The notes under the pieces: generated by a model
What the model saw: the letters and a program-made list of their open reading frames with translations, nothing else
What the model was told of the DNA's origin: nothing
The model's database searches: none
Position numbers and translations under genes: made by a program
Shown: piece after piece, positions 6,115-6,484 of the stretch
Layout of the letters: the number at the start of each line of letters is the position of its first letter
How positions within the stretch are numbered: the stretch's first letter is position 1
DNA from: Chlorobiota bacterium
GTDB lineage: Bacteria > Bacteroidota > Ignavibacteria > Kapaibacteriales > NICIL-2
Reading direction: 5' to 3'
DNA length: 6,484 bases
Assembly: GCA_003695605.1 (NCBI GenBank)
Contig: RFIK01000144.1
Coordinates: forward strand, 1 to 6,484

Positions 6115-6484
6115 ATGGAACAGGTCCAACCACTTCGGAGCAGTATGGAGAGGCAACCGTTACTTTCCGTTCGAAACTTACGGACGTACTTCAACATCGA
6201 AGGTCGCTGGGCGAAGGCAGTTGACGGCGTCAGTTTCGATGTCTATCCCGGTGAAGTCTTCGGAATTGTAGGGGAATCCGGCTCGGGTAAGTCCGTGACA
6301 GCACTGTCAATCATGAAGCTCATCCCCGATCCACCAGGGCGCATCGTTGATGGGCAGGTCCTATTCAAGGGAGAAGACCTTGCTGCGCTCGATTACCGGC
6401 AGATGTACCGAATTCGCGGTAAGGAAATTGGGATGATTTTCCAAGAGCCGATGACCTCTCTCAATCCGGTCTTTACCATTGGCA
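6115..6484 (+). CDS. yejF: Peptide ABC transporter ATP-binding protein (YejF/DppD type), 5' part only
   Basis: The first 123 residues of an ABC ATPase are visible before the window ends. PLLSVRNLRTYF (15-26) is the first strand of the fold, GESGSGKS (53-60) is the Walker A nucleotide-binding loop with Lys59 and Ser60, and MIFQEPMTSLNP (107-118) holds the Q-loop Gln110 in the wording typical of the Dpp/Opp/YejF peptide and nickel transporter ATPases. It would bind the EAA loops of YejB and YejE on the cytoplasmic side and power import. The Walker B, LSGGQ signature and zinc/oligopeptide C-terminal motif lie outside the window. E. coli YejF carries two fused ATPase modules; whether this gene is fused or single cannot be seen. 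The gap to yejE is seven bases from ATG 6115. ATG 6145 is a real alternative: it has GGAG four bases upstream and still leaves five residues before the fold. The symbol rests on gene order more than on sequence. Confidence 0.88.
   Translation, partial: MEQVQPLRSSMERQPLLSVRNLRTYFNIEGRWAKAVDGVSFDVYPGEVFGIVGESGSGKSVTALSIMKLIPDPPGRIVDGQVLFKGEDLAALDYRQMYRIRGKEIGMIFQEPMTSLNPVFTIG

Overview
This window is ordinary-looking bacterial chromosome carrying six complete or partial genes, all on the + strand and tightly packed. No RNA gene, insertion sequence, CRISPR array, integrase or phage gene was seen. Base composition looks even and moderately GC-rich by eye, with no island that stands out. The organism is most likely a Gram-negative of the Bacteroidota/Chlorobiota (FCB) type. 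The support is an LpxH-type lipid A enzyme (so an outer membrane with lipid A) whose wording resembles Bacteroidota/Chlorobiota homologues, and the near absence of strong Shine-Dalgarno sequences. The paa gene suggests aerobic degradation of phenylacetate. The taxon is an inference from family resemblance, not a proven assignment.

Region 1 (1-1558): the last 40 codons of paaD, a maturation factor of the phenylacetyl-CoA epoxidase; then a small fumarylacetoacetate hydrolase (FAH) superfamily enzyme of the FAHD1/YcgM type; then lpxH, a UDP-2,3-diacylglucosamine pyrophosphatase. paaD and the FAH gene are 15 bases apart, and the FAH stop overlaps the lpxH start by one base (TGATG), so all three are probably cotranscribed even though they mix carbon catabolism with envelope synthesis.

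Region 2 (1559-1676): a 118-base gap, the only gap above 40 bases. It contains a small hairpin with a GCAA loop followed by a T-rich stretch, and should also hold the promoter of the next operon, although no convincing promoter boxes are visible.

Region 3 (1677-6484): a peptide-uptake ABC transporter operon in the order yejA (binding lipoprotein), yejB and yejE (permeases), and the start of an ATPase cut off by the window edge. Spacings are 33, 3 and 7 bases. Binding protein, two permeases and ATPase form one complex that brings oligopeptides (in characterised relatives, microcin C, antimicrobial peptides or murein peptides) across the inner membrane. Three places in this transporter look longer than in the E. 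coli proteins: about 70 residues between the lipidated cysteine and the fold of YejA, about 70 residues in the first external loop of YejB, and about 25-30 residues in the first external loop of YejE. All three should lie on the periplasmic side and are the most interesting signal here. I see no obviously undescribed system.
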